Shown: in pieces, positions 44,025-57,100 of the stretch
How positions within the stretch are numbered: position 1 is the stretch's first letter
How the letters are laid out: every line of letters starts with the position of its first letter
Source: Nemopilema nomurai
Taxonomy: Eukaryota; Cnidaria; Scyphozoa; Rhizostomeae; Rhizostomatidae
DNA: 64,000 bases
Reading direction: 5' to 3'
Assembly: GCA_003864495.1 (NCBI GenBank)
Contig: ML133386.1
Coordinates: forward strand, 3,421,375 to 3,485,374
Notes under the pieces: model-generated
Told to the model about the DNA's origin: nothing
The model's database searches: none
What the model saw: the letters and a program-made list of their open reading frames with translations, nothing else
Position numbers and translations under genes: made by a program

Positions 44025-47000
44025 ATGTCTGCGTCGAATCCGGTTGTGAGTAGTTTCCTTATTTTTAATTGTATGTGTTTAATTTACATCTTTGAACGGG
44101 AAATCGTTATTTTCTTAATGAATATTTCTGCCATTTTAATTTGCAGCCGAGACTCTACAGAACTGTTGTTGACGAGGTGGTAAAAAATGTCAGGGAATCT
44201 TTTCTAAATGAAGGAGTTGATGAGCAAGTTCTTCTCGAGCTTAAACAGGTAGGAAATAGCTCTTTATTTATAATTATTGGAAGTGCTGCTTCTTGTAACC
44301 ACCAAATTTGCCAACAATCGTTTGAACTGCGAACTCCTTCTCGCTGCCCATCTGTGTTAAAGGCGGACTAAATCCCAAAGTTTTGACGAAGCGTACCTTA
44401 TGAATTCTGATATCCCTCGAACGATAATATTGATATGCATTTTTAAGGAGTATAATACCCTTTGGATCGAGCCTTTGCCCCCTTTTACTTCCAGTTATGA
44501 TCTTCGTGCCCTCTAGCACCCGACCTTGTCGTAAGCTACTGTGAACTGGAAGCCATATTTATACAAATACAAAATGACCGAAAAGGATTCTGGGGAAGCG
44601 GTGGCCAACTGACGTATTTCCGCTGGGAATGAATTAAATATCTGGATCACCTGTTGCGGGGTCTGCCGAATATTTATTGCAATCAGAGCAAATTTTGACC
44701 ATTAAAAATCCACAAACTAGATTAATTTTAGTTATGAATTAAATTTAGACAAATAATTATTGCACTGGAAACAAAAAGGAGTTATATTTCCTGTCAGTTT
44801 AATTAGGCGTGGAACTAACTCCCACAGTGTAAAAGTTTTTTGAATACCAAAATCCTTGTTGACTTCAAGCTTAAAAAAACATGATGGGCTTTGGTTTTTT
44901 CGGCAAAAAATTGATTTAAAAGGCTTGGTTTACCATCTTGGTAGGAATCATTTGTAGTAGTATTAGATCGGGTAGTAATAATCAACAGTAATAAGATTAA
45001 TGTATTTTGTCCTTTGGTTGGTCCTTTTCCTCAATAATGTGTGTGATATTCTGTGCTTCCTAACTTCTTCTTGCATATTTTCCACTAGAAACTGCAACCT
45101 AAACAAAGTGGCAATAGAATTAACTTGATTTTTCAGCTTTGGGAAAGCAAACTGCTTCAGTCGAGAGCCATTGATTTCATGCCAGCTGATGCATCTGTTA
45201 GGGTGAATATGAATCTGACATACCCCCTCACCCTGCCCCAATCAAGTAAGCCATCAGTTGTGTCTTCTTTCAGGCATTTACTTCTACACAAAGGAGCGGT
45301 AAACTTTATGTAGATATCACTGATCTATTTTGAAAGTAGCTTAAAAACTTGTTATTGTTTCTCAACTGGATTTTTATCTTTTACAAGCTGCAAAATTTTG
45401 GGGGATATTTATCTGGCCAAGCTATTAACAGGGATTTTTCTTACTTTAGCACACACAAGTGCATTGTTGTACGAATGATGCTTAAATAAGAGAGCCTCTA
45501 GGCTTTGATAATGCACATCTAGCCAATTTCTGTTAGTTAAAGTAAGCCATCTTCTTACTCTGTAAATGGTTTTAATTTTGCAGGTGAACAGTCAAGAGGC
45601 CAGAAGGTTGCAGTAGCTGGACAGATTGTCCCATCTGACAATGGTACAGGGCCAATGGTGTATGTCAGCCACCATCCAACATTAGCAAATGTTCAACAAT
45701 TGGTTGGTGCACCTTCATTCTTAAGATGTGTACCATCCAATTCCTAATTCTATTCAAATATCCACAAGTTAAACATGAGGCATAATTTGATTCATAAATA
45801 TCAAGTAATTTTTGACAAAGAACCCTAGTGTAAAGTGGTTTGTAGCATCTTTTTTATGCTGTAGCATCAGCAGAAAACAATAAAGTTTGTTGGCACTCTT
45901 TTGTTAGTTGAGCAGGCAAGCCCTAAAAACTTTTTGAAACCTTAATGAACTCGGGTATATGTCTTTATGCCAGGTATATGCATTTACCATGAGGGCTTCT
46001 GATTTGAGCACCGTGTCAATAGAGAGCAACACTAGTGATAGAAGTTGCATAGACCAAGGAAATGAAGTAAAAACATGATTTTCTGTTTGCAAAATTTGGA
46101 ATTCTGAAACTCCTAAACTTTGTGTACAATGTATCCCAATTTTAACTTTTTTCAAATGTTCCAAATTTTCTTGAAACAGAGTGCACCTGCGGCACAAGCA
46201 GCACTGGCAATGCAAGGGACAAGTCGTGATAATGGGGCTTCCTCTAGTGCCACCAGCACTGTCCAACAAATCCAGAATTCACTTCCCCAACAGAGTCAAC
46301 AGAGTAAACAGCAACAACAACAACAGCAACAACAACATGTGTTTCAGCATCAACTCCAGCTTCAACAGCTTCAACAAATTCGTCAACACCAACTTCAGCA
46401 ACAACAGCAGCATGCCCAGCAGCAGCAACAACAACAGCAGAAAATCTTAACCCAACATGTAGTTGCGCAACAACAGCAGCATGGAAAACAACTGCAACGC
46501 ATTGAGCTTGCGCAAGGCTCACAGCCACAGCAACAGCAAAATACAGGAATTCAGGTTTGTGACTCAAATTGATGATTCAGCTTAGATACGCGAAATATGG
46601 GGTAACTGATTTAATTTGTTATTCTACATTGACCAACAGCAAAGAAAATATTGCAGAATTTCTTTTGGGTTAATCAGCTCTAGATTTCTTTTGTACCCGG
46701 CTTGCTGTGATTTATAAGATATTTATACTCTATAAATCAAATGTGGATGATGTTTTATGCTATAAATATTACGGATTATTCAAACTTTTAGTATTAAAAC
46801 TGTTGGTTTATTCGTTAATTAGGCAAATGAAGTTCGCATTTGAATTAGAATTGACGAGTATTATCAATTTGTTTCTAGGTTTTACAGGGAGAACCCTCAA
46901 CGACAGGTAAGCGAAATTCTAAAACAAGAACAATATTATCAATTTGTTTTACTCTCCGGTTTCAGCCTTGGCTTTTCATTTTGTTTTGAAGTTAGCGAGA

Positions 47001-48577
47001 TTGCATTATACAACACTTGGTTTAATAACGACCGAGTGCATTCTGCATGGAAGAGTTCGTTGACTAGCCTCAATGAAACTTGGGTTGTTTTTGCAGTTTT
47101 TGGCATATCTCCTGGCGGCAGAGGACCGAGGGTCATATACACACAGCCAGTACCTCAACACCAGACACCGCAACAGCAACGGATCCTTGCTTCAAAGGTA
47201 TGCCATTGTAACTAGTGCTCCACCTGCTGCCAGCTGAATCCACACGTTTCGTTTGAGGCCTGTCCTGTGACGTCATGTTTCATAATGCGAGAGCTTATTG
47301 ATTAGATCTAGTGGCACACCCATTCTTACAAAGGACATCGATCATATCTCTTCTCTTCATGGGGCCCCACCCAAGGTGAGGAGGGCCATGGGAGTTACTT
47401 TGGCCTCCACTCCCCCTCTTTACTGTACAGACTTTGCTCTTGCCTATGTTTTTTTCGCTATTGATGAATCAGGGTTAGCACCAACAGATGTCATACTCCT
47501 CCGTCTGTTTCTTTTCAGCAAATTATCCAAGTTGACGGTGCTGATGATAGTAGTAGCGACGAGGATGATGACAATTATGACGATTTCGATCAATATCCAA
47601 TCAAAGTCGAGTCGAGAAACGAAAACGACAGTGAGGCCATGGATGGAGAGGAGGTATTTTTCTCAACTTTCTACACCGTCAATACCCGTTAGAGTTTGGT
47701 CTGCTAAAGTGACGTAATCATGGCTAGATTAGACGCATTATCATTGCAACTAATTTGTGTTGTAATTAGCTGTAGCATAAAAGTGAAATTGGGTAAAGGC
47801 GCAGTATTTTTAATCCCTTTCATTTTACTGATAATTATGAGTGTATCGGGGTGCCTCAAGGCTGATCTTTGTCCCTCTTGCAAAGGTCATATACGCATCT
47901 CCGTTGTAGCCATACCACAATACACGTTTTCTTAACATGATCTGTTTCCACTCTGTTTTGGGTGCAAACAACTGGGTTGCCTATCTTGTGCATGTCATTT
48001 TCTTGAAGCCCTAGAAATGACATTACGGTTCTCTTCAAAGCAGGACGAAGCCTTGAACACGGATGACGACATCTCGGAGGAAGACCCGGTGGACCTTTTC
48101 GACACGGATAATGTGGTTGTGTGTCAATATGATAAGGTTCGTTACAGGCCCGAAAACCTTTTGAGCTGCCCAGTACTCTCTGGAAAGAATTGCGCATGCA
48201 GATCGCTTTGATCGCAAATTGCGGCTTTGAATGTACTTTGAACCTTTGGCTCAGTTAAGGGCCACATGAGACAGGGTAACGGTTACTAGTCTAAACGGTT
48301 ATGCCAAAACGATTGGGAATACTTAGACCGTGTTTAGGCACATGACATACAGAGAAACCACGCGGTGACTCTTACTCTTGTATTGTTTCAGCTCAGTTAT
48401 AGATCGCTGCTTATTTGTACCGTGATTTCCTCTCTCGCTTGTGACGTTTTTCTTTTTTGTAAATTCTAGATTGCCAGAAGCAAGAACAAGTGGAAGTTTT
48501 ATCTAAAAGACGGAATAATGAACTTGAAGTCCAAAGATTATGTATTTCACAAAGCTAATGGTGAATCCGAGTGGTGA
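44025..48577 (+). CDS. GTF2A1: Transcription initiation factor IIA subunit 1 (TFIIA alpha/beta precursor)
   Basis: TFIIA alpha/beta stabilises TBP on promoter DNA during Pol II initiation; the precursor is cleaved to alpha and beta chains. Ten exons: 44025-44045, 44147-44248, 45137-45245, 45584-45702, 46180-46554, 46879-46906, 47097-47197, 47519-47653, 48044-48136, 48470-48577 (stop TGA); 396 residues against about 376 in human. The N-terminal helical domain reads PRLYRTVVDEVV, GVDEQVLLELKQ, LWESKLLQSRA. A glutamine-rich spacer follows in exon 5. Exon 8 gives IIQVDGADD, a taspase-1 type QVDG cleavage site, before a long acidic stretch. The C-terminal TBP/DNA-contacting domain reads LFDTDNVVVCQYDK, then SKNKWKFYLKDGIMNL and the terminal ESEW. 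All splice phases agree. Confidence 0.97.
46310..46540 (+). repeat. CAA/CAG glutamine-coding repeat in GTF2A1 exon 5
   Basis: Runs of CAG and CAA (nine Gln in the longest run near 46312, with others near 46399 and 46420) make this exon low-complexity and likely length-polymorphic. It encodes the flexible spacer of TFIIA alpha. The antisense frame open across it is an artefact. Confidence 0.85.
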
Positions 48578-50385
48578 AGATGCCAAGAAACATTTCTTCG
48601 CGATGGCATTCTACTTTAGACGTGGATGTTATTTGCTCTACGATGTTGGTTTACGGGTTCCTTGTAGGAGCCATGTGCTTATAGATCCGCCTCAATGAAG
48701 GAGGGGAGAGTCAATGCAAACTTATTTCCACGCTTTGGCAATAAGCATTTAGAAAGCCTCGACTTTCTCGTAGTTAGGTAGGGAGTTAGTGGTGAATTAT
48801 GTAGACTTTGTTGTTTGAAGAAAATGGGTGGGAAAAGCGCAGTGCGCCTCGATAACAAATGTAAAAAGAACGTTGGTGTAATTTCACTTGCCTTGATATC
48901 GTTGTGTTATTACAATTGTCTTCGAAAGAATTCTAATAGCTAATTGTTGGTGCAGTTTTTGTGTATTTTTTTCTGGCTACCAAATTATTTGTAATCGCCA
49001 AAAATTGGGATGGGGGAAACATGCCGGGGTGACAGAATGTTCGAGTTCTGGCGGGAGCTGCTATAGCTTTCTTCGCGAATCCTTCTCGACTAGCAATTGC
49101 TTGATTAAAAGGAAAAATTACTTTATAACAATAGAACATTATGAATAAGAAACATTGTAAAGTTTTGAAACAGGAACAATTTGATTTTGCAAATTAATTA
49201 TAATGCAGGCCGAAATAGGACATTTCCCATGAATTATTGCTCTCGAAATTTTTCCATTCTCCATTTTTCTCTAATTGCGCCACAATACGGGGAGTCGAAG
49301 TAGGTATAGGAAGAAAGATTCCAAGGTACGCATGCCAGACACACACACATGAGGTGATTAGAAGACAGTGGGGGTGCAAGCTGGTTGAATGTGGTGGGCA
49401 GATGGTCATGTTCTTTCTTTAAAAACACACGAAAGTATTGTTCTTGCATGAAATAAAAGCGACATCGTCAAAATCAATAACTCGTAATTGGCGTAGGGAA
49501 ATCCAGAAAACAAGGCGAATAAGAAGAGGCGAGAAGGTGGGAGAAAGGTTTGTGACATAGCATTGTGGACTAGCTGAGTTGCTGGCGGAATCGAGAACGG
49601 AATAGTGAGCGATTCAGTGTTACTATGACTTGCATTTAATGACATTTGCAAAAAAATCACTGCACTGAGAGGAAGGCAAGAAAGCAGGATGCACTTGCAC
49701 TAAGAAACGCTGCACTGTGCAGAATCGAATGTGCGAATCGTTTGCGCGTCTGCTAAATGCGTACATTGTGTTGACGGAAGCAGCGATTCGTCATTGGCTG
49801 TCGACGCAGAGGTTGATGAACGAACACTGAACGTGCTGTGACTGCCATAGTAACAATCAAAACAGACCCAAGTTTACGTTGAATTCAGAACAGTGTACAA
49901 AGGAATGTTTATGCTGAAGAAAATTACCCAAAGATAGGCTGCTTTAAACCACTGCTTTATTTGAACGAGTCTTGTTTTCAAAAGACAAATGCGATTTACC
50001 ACAATATAGGTTAGAAGCTATGCGGATTTCAGTCGAGCAGAAATTACATCACTAAATTGTCTGACCTTAATCGCCTGTGTTTCTGGTAAACTTGCAAGTT
50101 GGATTATCAAAATTTGAATTCACTGTAGAAAGCAAGAGGTCTCCGCAATCTTCGGTCGAGAAAATCGGTTCACCTTTTTGACTGATAAGCAGAAAGTGCG
50201 AATGTTCTAAGTAGCGGTCAAATCAAGTAAATTACGAAACAGTGCAGAAGTCCAACATTCAACAAGAAATTGTGGTACACGAAATCAAACTATTGTGAGT
50301 AAATGACGCTTTGGTGGATTGGCTACTTGGCTTCAAGTAGACGCAATAACTGCACAGAGGGTCTGCACGTTGTTACGAGGGAAGG
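48578..50385. other. Intergenic region, no supported gene
   Basis: This 1.8-kb region holds the GTF2A1 3' UTR and the presumed promoter of the RLS-repeat gene. The open frames around 49194-49660 on both strands overlap each other and have no recognisable content. Confidence 0.55.
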
Positions 50386-51264
50386 ATGTCAGCAAGGGCA
50401 AAGAGCTATTCCGGAACGACCAGAAGTGGCCGGACGCAAAGACCCTGGACCAATCAAGAGGATCTGCATAGAGCTGAAGAGGTAAGCGTCGAGGCCTTTT
50501 CCAGCTCATCGCAACGAGACAGTCTTTTGATACTACCAGAAATGAGCTATAGGAAGAGACAGCAAAGAAGATCGAAACTGCCAGGGCCTCTCAGGCTGCC
50601 GAAAACCTACGAGCCTCGCCTTTTGTCGCCGCTGCAGGAACAAATGCTTGCCCATAGGCTTAGCCGAGTTCCCGAAAGATGGAATGAGAAATACCTGGAG
50701 GACGCAGAACGAAAAAGAATGTTCGTAGCCAAGCGAGTGACCCCGATGGAAGCGGAAAGGATTGTGCGAAGATTGTCGGCGACACCGAAGAAGGACGAAC
50801 CAAAGAAGGAAATTGATCAGCATGAAATGTTGTTTGGGTTTGAGCATGACCACGAGCCGAAAAGCAACGAAGAACGGAAATTTGACGAAGGCGAAGTAGA
50901 GCGATTGGTGCAAAGACTTACACAGGTTAGAATAAGTAGTCGGGAATCTAGCGAAGATGAGACTTCTAGAAGAGGGGTATACATTACGAAGTATGAACTG
51001 GAGAAACTCACAGAGAGATTATCCAGGCCGAAGACGCAAGTTGATCCTGAGGCCGAGCAATTGAAAAGGGGAAGTGGCTCAAGGTTTAACGGGAAGAAGA
51101 TGAGCAAAACGGAGATGGAGGAATTCGTGAAAAGGATTTCGCGAAATGGTGCAAAAGTTGGTAATGACGAAAGACATCTCAGAAAGCAAGAATTGGGGTA
51201 CTTTGCAACGTGGACACCTTGTGATGCTGATTTCATAAAATGGCGGATGATGAATCGAAAGTGA
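50386..51264 (+). CDS. Intronless basic protein with five RLS-type helical repeats
   Basis: I do not recognise a named family. The single exon encodes 292 residues, highly charged and rich in Arg, Lys and Glu, with no signal peptide or membrane segment. Five copies of a short helical motif, roughly E-x-[ILVM]-x-x-[ILVF]-x-x-[RK]-[LI]-[ST], occur at about residues 82-97 (MLAHRLSRVPE), 120-135 (AERIVRRLSATPKK), 167-183 (VERLVQRLTQVR), 201-216 (LEKLTERLSRPKT) and 241-256 (MEEFVKRISRNGA), spaced 34-47 residues apart. Each places a basic residue just before Ser/Thr, so several would fit basophilic kinase sites. The repeats resemble the short periodic motifs of some microtubule- and sperm-tail-associated proteins; that is only an impression. 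The C-terminus ends YFATWTPCDADFIKWRMM. Translation could instead begin at the internal Met 53 (50542), just before the basic stretch SYRKRQQRRSK. The repeated motif in one frame argues against a chance open frame. Confidence 0.7.
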   Translation: MSARAKSYSGTTRSGRTQRPWTNQEDLHRAEEVSVEAFSSSSQRDSLLILPEMSYRKRQQRRSKLPGPLRLPKTYEPRLLSPLQEQMLAHRLSRVPERWNEKYLEDAERKRMFVAKRVTPMEAERIVRRLSATPKKDEPKKEIDQHEMLFGFEHDHEPKSNEERKFDEGEVERLVQRLTQVRISSRESSEDETSRRGVYITKYELEKLTERLSRPKTQVDPEAEQLKRGSGSRFNGKKMSKTEMEEFVKRISRNGAKVGNDERHLRKQELGYFATWTPCDADFIKWRMMNRK

Positions 51265-54147
51265 TTTGTTGACTTAACAGCTATTGCTCTATCTAAGCGA
51301 AGTAGTCTACTTTGATAATAATTCAATCTTTTAAATTGCTATTCAAAATGGAGTTATACGTGTGACATACCAATGAACGACTTTTATTGAGCCGGTATCA
51401 TTTATCAAAGAGCACAGGATGTGTACGAAGTTTACTTTTTCTCCTGAATCGAATTGAAGAAGCAAGCAAGCTGATTAACCGGGAAAGGTTCGATATTAAG
51501 CGAGCTGACAAAAAACAACATAAAAGTTTTTTATTGATAGATGCAGTTTCTATCTCATTCTGAAGTCATGGAAAGGTAAAACAATTATGTTTGCGTTTTT
51601 ATTACTATGAAAATTAGTGATGAAAATTAGTTCAAGAAATCGTGCTGCACAACAGATCTTGTGAAGCAGATGACTTCAGTATTAGAAACGATGGGAATTA
51701 ATTGATTATACCTTTTCGAAATCAACGCAACATAACTTTAAGAATGAGAATAAAAAAAGAGCGGACGAGTAAACAAACGAGGTAACATGCATATAAAGTG
51801 TGTAAGGACTTCTTGTCACTTCACTTGAGAACATTGCTTGTTTAAGTTTGTGGAATCAATTGAAAGCTAAAGGACAGACACCTAAGGCCATCACGTCTGC
51901 ACTTGGGCTTTATTAAGATACTAAATGTCGCAAATGAAGACTGTTACCCGCGGGTCTGTACAAGGCTAGACAATCTTATAGTGATTAAATGATCAACTAC
52001 AGCTAATAAAAACGATTAAAAAAACTGCAACATGTTGAGAGCTTTGTATGACTTTGTCGGATCCAGATATCGAATAATGAAAATGTGCATGCTGTCATGT
52101 GTTAATGCTGAACGCTCAAGGTCCGCTAACAGTATGGAAATGACACGATTGGGACAAGCTGCCTGGATTTGTGGCCAATGATAACCCACTTAGCTTAGAC
52201 GAGTCAAAATTCCCAAGCCATTCTTTGACGAAAATAGCAAAACCTAGTAATACCCCTGGTATTCGTTTCACTATAAGTGTACAATAATTAAAGCAGAAAA
52301 AACCATGAAATAAGATTAAAAGTAAAGCGTGTAAATTATTTATACAAAGCGAATTTAAGTACTCGAATCAAAAAAAGTCTAAAACGTCGAGACGACCACC
52401 CTCGAGTTCCAAATTTAATCAAATCAGGAAAACTTTAAAATGACGTACAGGAGACTTGCATCTGCCCTGTTCTTACTAACAGCTGGAGTCCATTTGTTAA
52501 AAAACGTGTTCCTCCGTTCTCTCCAGACAGTCACATATCCAGGTAGAGGAATGTCAAAAGTGTACGCAGAAAGCACAACACTTCAAAGAAACCTGAACAG
52601 CAAGGGGATGCTTATAACATCCAAGAACAAGAATAAAGTTACTCTTTTGAACCCCTCATCCCCCCCCCAAAAGAAATGACCCTAGCTATAACACTGTCTC
52701 TATGCTAGTAAAAACTGACAAACAAAAAGTATAAATAAAGAAATGAGCAAAGAAGAGTGTATTCAACTACTTTTTATTCCTCATCATTTGTAATATATCA
52801 TTGAAGTTGCTACCAGTGTCTGGGAACATTATGTGTGTGACCTGTGAATATTTATTTATATAAATTTCCATAGCTGAAACGATTGGAATTCAACTGACCT
52901 CCTCGTCACGAAAAACTTACAAAAAATTCGTCTTGCTTTGGTTAAAACTACAAAGGCTACATTAGAAATTATATAAACACTTTGTAATAAGAAATTCCAT
53001 CCATTCTTTCTAATCGCTGAAAGGAAGAAAAACGGTAGCCGTGTACTATGGGTTTGTGTTGCCTTTAAAAAACATCCCGCAAAGGGGATTTATGAAGTTG
53101 GGTTGAGAAGAAGCTTAACTCGCTTGCCACAGGTAGGACGTTACTTCAAGATAAAAGAAAGTGGTGAATGTACTTTGCAAATTATGCATGAAACTGATTA
53201 TAAAGATACAGCTATTTAGAATCCCCATTTCACTAAGAACTATTCCACACTATAGGTCCTCTGGAAAATTCACAAAAATTTACGGAATAAATACATGTCA
53301 TGAGCCGAAATACTCTTTACTGATTCGCTATGCTTCAAGAAACAAAGAATTTCGATTAATGAAAAAAATGTCAGCTAAAAGGCTACTGGTACCCAAATAT
53401 TATTTACAAAAGGCTGCAAATTTACAAGTTAAAGATTAATTATGAAATTTAGAATAATAATCCTGTAATGGCTGCTGCTCGCATGGGTACTAATTCTTCT
53501 TCCCTAAGTACCGCACTTAGATATTTAGATTCCTGTCCATTTGGTAGATAAACAGGAAATTAACCTGATTAAATAACCTGTGCATGGTTTTCCCCGCAAA
53601 AGGGAGCACAGAATCGTCCTCGTCTTTTCACTGGTATATCACTTTGCACAGAATCGAAAGCTACTTCATGATATGAAACAAAATATCAAAAGCCTTGAGC
53701 AAGCATTTACACCTTATTAACCCATTTTTGGCCTCACTTGAAAGTGATTTAGATTTAGTAAAAAAGGAATCTAGTAGTCCTGGTGGACTAATAAATACTC
53801 TAATATATCTAAATATAAATATAAAACAACTACTACATATAACTCTACAGCTTTTAGAGATTGTACCACCATTTTATTTAATTTTATTTTACTAAAATTG
53901 TTTAACTGAATTTTTCCATACTTAGTTCTAAGTTAACAATTGGCGTATAAAATACGTATTAACAAGCCTACATCATGTAGAGCTCCCTTTTCTCATCTGT
54001 ACCTTCAAAGGTGGCAATACATATTCAGATTGATAAATTGAATTGAAGAGTGAAAAGTGGCAGCGCGTTTACTACACCCTGGTGAAGATGCGAGGAAAGT
54101 GTTCGCTATTTAAAGCAAATACGTTAGTAAGCTATAAATTCACTAAT
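51265..54147. other. AT-rich intergenic region, no supported gene
   Basis: This 2.9-kb region lies between the RLS-repeat gene (+) and the 3' end of the myosin gene (-). Short open frames occur but none has splice context or family similarity. There is a C9 run near 52662. Confidence 0.55.
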
Positions 54148-57100
54148 CTACCTTTTCTTGTTCCTTCCTTCTCTCTCTGGAATCGGAGGAGGTGAGCCAA
54201 TTTCTTCGTGACTTCCTTTCAGTTTAATTCGGTTTGCTGCTCTTGAGGGTATAGGTGGGGGCTGCTCACTGGAATTCCGTCTTGCTCGTTCTACGTCACG
54301 TGCTTTAAGGGGAATAGGTGGGGGCAGTTCAGCGACTGGAGACAAGCCAGTGTTCTCGTTCTACAAGATGAAGCATTAGAGAAGAGATAGAAACCACAGC
54401 AAGGTATACTGAGCTAGCCTTCTAAGCTTGTTTAGAATGCCAGTCAAGTCTTCATGACGTCCAGATGTCCAGTCAATGCTATTGGTCAGCAAGGGAATAG
54501 ATGGAAGAGGTTGGCCTGTTTCTGAGGAAGCCTTCTTGAAATGGCTTTAATATTGACATTTTTAGATCGGCGACCAAATCATGAGAAAGGAGGGATGAGT
54601 CGTGAGATTGATTGCAGGCAATGTAGAGAAATGTATAGTGCCAAAATGAAGCAAATCAGTCTGAGCATGCAGCCGCTTAATTCCCAGCACAGAGAACTAC
54701 AATTGCGGAGCTCTAGCTTAAAAGTCTTGGAACGTGAACCACAGTCATAACAGTATGACAATGAAGGTTTCCATAAAGCCTTTTGTTCGTGTTATGAACG
54801 AAGAGTCTTTGGTGGAAACACAGAATTGTGAAAATTACATTGAAATGAAACAAATAAATGAGAGTACCCTTCTCTGCTCAAGAAAGTTCTCCAGTTCAGC
54901 ATACAAGCACGTATAGTCAGAAGATTCACTTCGATCCTTGTAAGCAAAAAATGTTAATGAACAACGCTAGAATCAGATAGATGTGAATTAAACATTGAAT
55001 TGTTCTTCAAGAGACTTGCTTGCCTATAAGCAGAAGTATATTCGGTTACGATCATACAAAGAAAGAGAGGAGATGGGAAAAGAAAATGGCTAACTTAGGG
55101 GTATGAAAATAGAATCACTGGTAGATGGGTCAAGAAAAATGCGTTGAATGAGATCGCTAAAGGCATAGTGGTATCTCTGATATTGCTACATAGACCTAGA
55201 TTTGGACACCATCTTGCATGTGGACTGTACATTAAACCTACAAGTCAGCGAACACGTCTACAGTATAAGGGGGTAGCTTTCAAGGGGGTGGCTCGTGTAG
55301 AACCAGTTAGGCTTCCACGTGACTTACCTGGTCACATGGAACAGTAAGGACATCCTCTTCTTCTGTGACAGAAACCTACCGATGAAATGATAGTTGAAAT
55401 ACAGAACTGGATGTTGCTAGAAATACAACATTTTACACAAATAGAAATTTAATATCAGTTGCAAAAGCTCAATTACTTCACCTCAAGGGGACTGGGGGAG
55501 GGGTGAGACATCCTTGAAAAAGACGCCCCAGATGGTGATAAGAGTGCTATGAGAAACTGATTAGGATGACTAACTACCTGTAGACAGCACCTTTCTTAGG
55601 CTCAAGAAACTTAAGTACACAGTTTCTGGTGCAATAACATTTCCCACCCTACCAGCTTCCTTAAAACTCTAAATGCATTAAAGTATTATCAGGTGACATC
55701 AGAAAATCCCATCTGTTAAGCTTGATTTGAAGGAAAATACTTGATCGCCATCCAAAGACATGAAGTATTCATCCCCAAATGATAATTACAAAACATGTTA
55801 ATGGTTAATGCAAGCGTATGTTCATTTTTAAGCAAACAGCACGACCTGAAAGCACAATGAACTTTGATAAAGAATATGCAGGCACTCCTCGTACCTGGCT
55901 GTAATATGCAATGAGGTCGTGAAGGCTGACAAACGCTTTTGGCAAACCCGCGATGACGTACTTGCCAGATCGGGTTTGCTCTATGAAGAAGTGTTTGCAC
56001 CTGTAGGTGGACCTACAAAGAATCTAACGTTGAGCAACAGAAACTTCATGTGGCATGAGCAAACAAAACTAGGTGCAAGGTTTCAAAGGAGCCTGAGTAT
56101 AGCCTCTCAAATACCTCCAAAAAAGGAATTGATTAGCATGAAGTTTCGGCCGTTGCATTATATTCTTAATCAAACTCTTGCACCAATTTACATTGAAACC
56201 ATTTTGATTTCATTTGTTGCTTAATCATTAACCTGCTCTGACTGTGTATCAAAGCTTTGCCACCATCTTCCCATTGTTTCAAGTGCCTAGTCTTATAATG
56301 TGCTTATAATGTCAGCTAAAATATGCCTTGGAATGGCATGCCTGCGTGAGCTAAGATTAAGCGGTGTTTTCGGTAGCATAGTTGCAAACCAGTGCGCAAA
56401 TGCGGTTGGCTTACCGAGAATTGGTACCCATCATCCTTGAAATATCCTGTTCGAGGTTCCTGAAGAGCTCTGCTCTTGCATCAGGGAATCAAATGCCTTG
56501 CGTTCTCTTGGCGTAAGTGAATGCCCAATCCCACAAGTATAATACAGAAAACTCAACAGAAAACTCACTTGAATGATAAAGAATAGCCAAATTTTGTTTC
56601 ACTGACTCGGATCAAGAAACATCCATTTGGTTTATCCCTTAACAGTTGCTCGGCTTTCCTGCAACAAAACAAGTACAAAACCCATTTGAAGGCCAAATAT
56701 ACCTTTCTGCAAATATCAACAAGGCTTTGATAGCAACCAACCTCATTAAAGTAGATTTTCACAGTCACTGAGGCATTGAGGGGAGATCAAATTTTTTAAC
56801 AGTACCCTGGTTAAGCTGTATAAAGATGGCACAAGTTTCTATCAAACAATAACGACTGACTTAATAAATGGGATGTGATGGTAACCAAATTCAAAACATG
56901 GTATTGCAAAGATTCATAGAGAGTGCGGAAAAAAAACCGACCAGAGTGGGACCCTTGGCGACCCTTGACTTTGTACGCCAAGTGCTCTACCACTGAGCTA
57001 TCGGGTCGGTTATTTTTCCGCACGCTCTATGATTCTTCGTAAGAAATCCTGCTGCCTATGACCTTATTGTAAAGATAAAAGACATTAGAATTCACCCCCA

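Noticed and set aside
46244..46567. Ala/Val-rich antisense frame
   Set aside because: Antisense of the CAG/CAA repeat in GTF2A1 exon 5.
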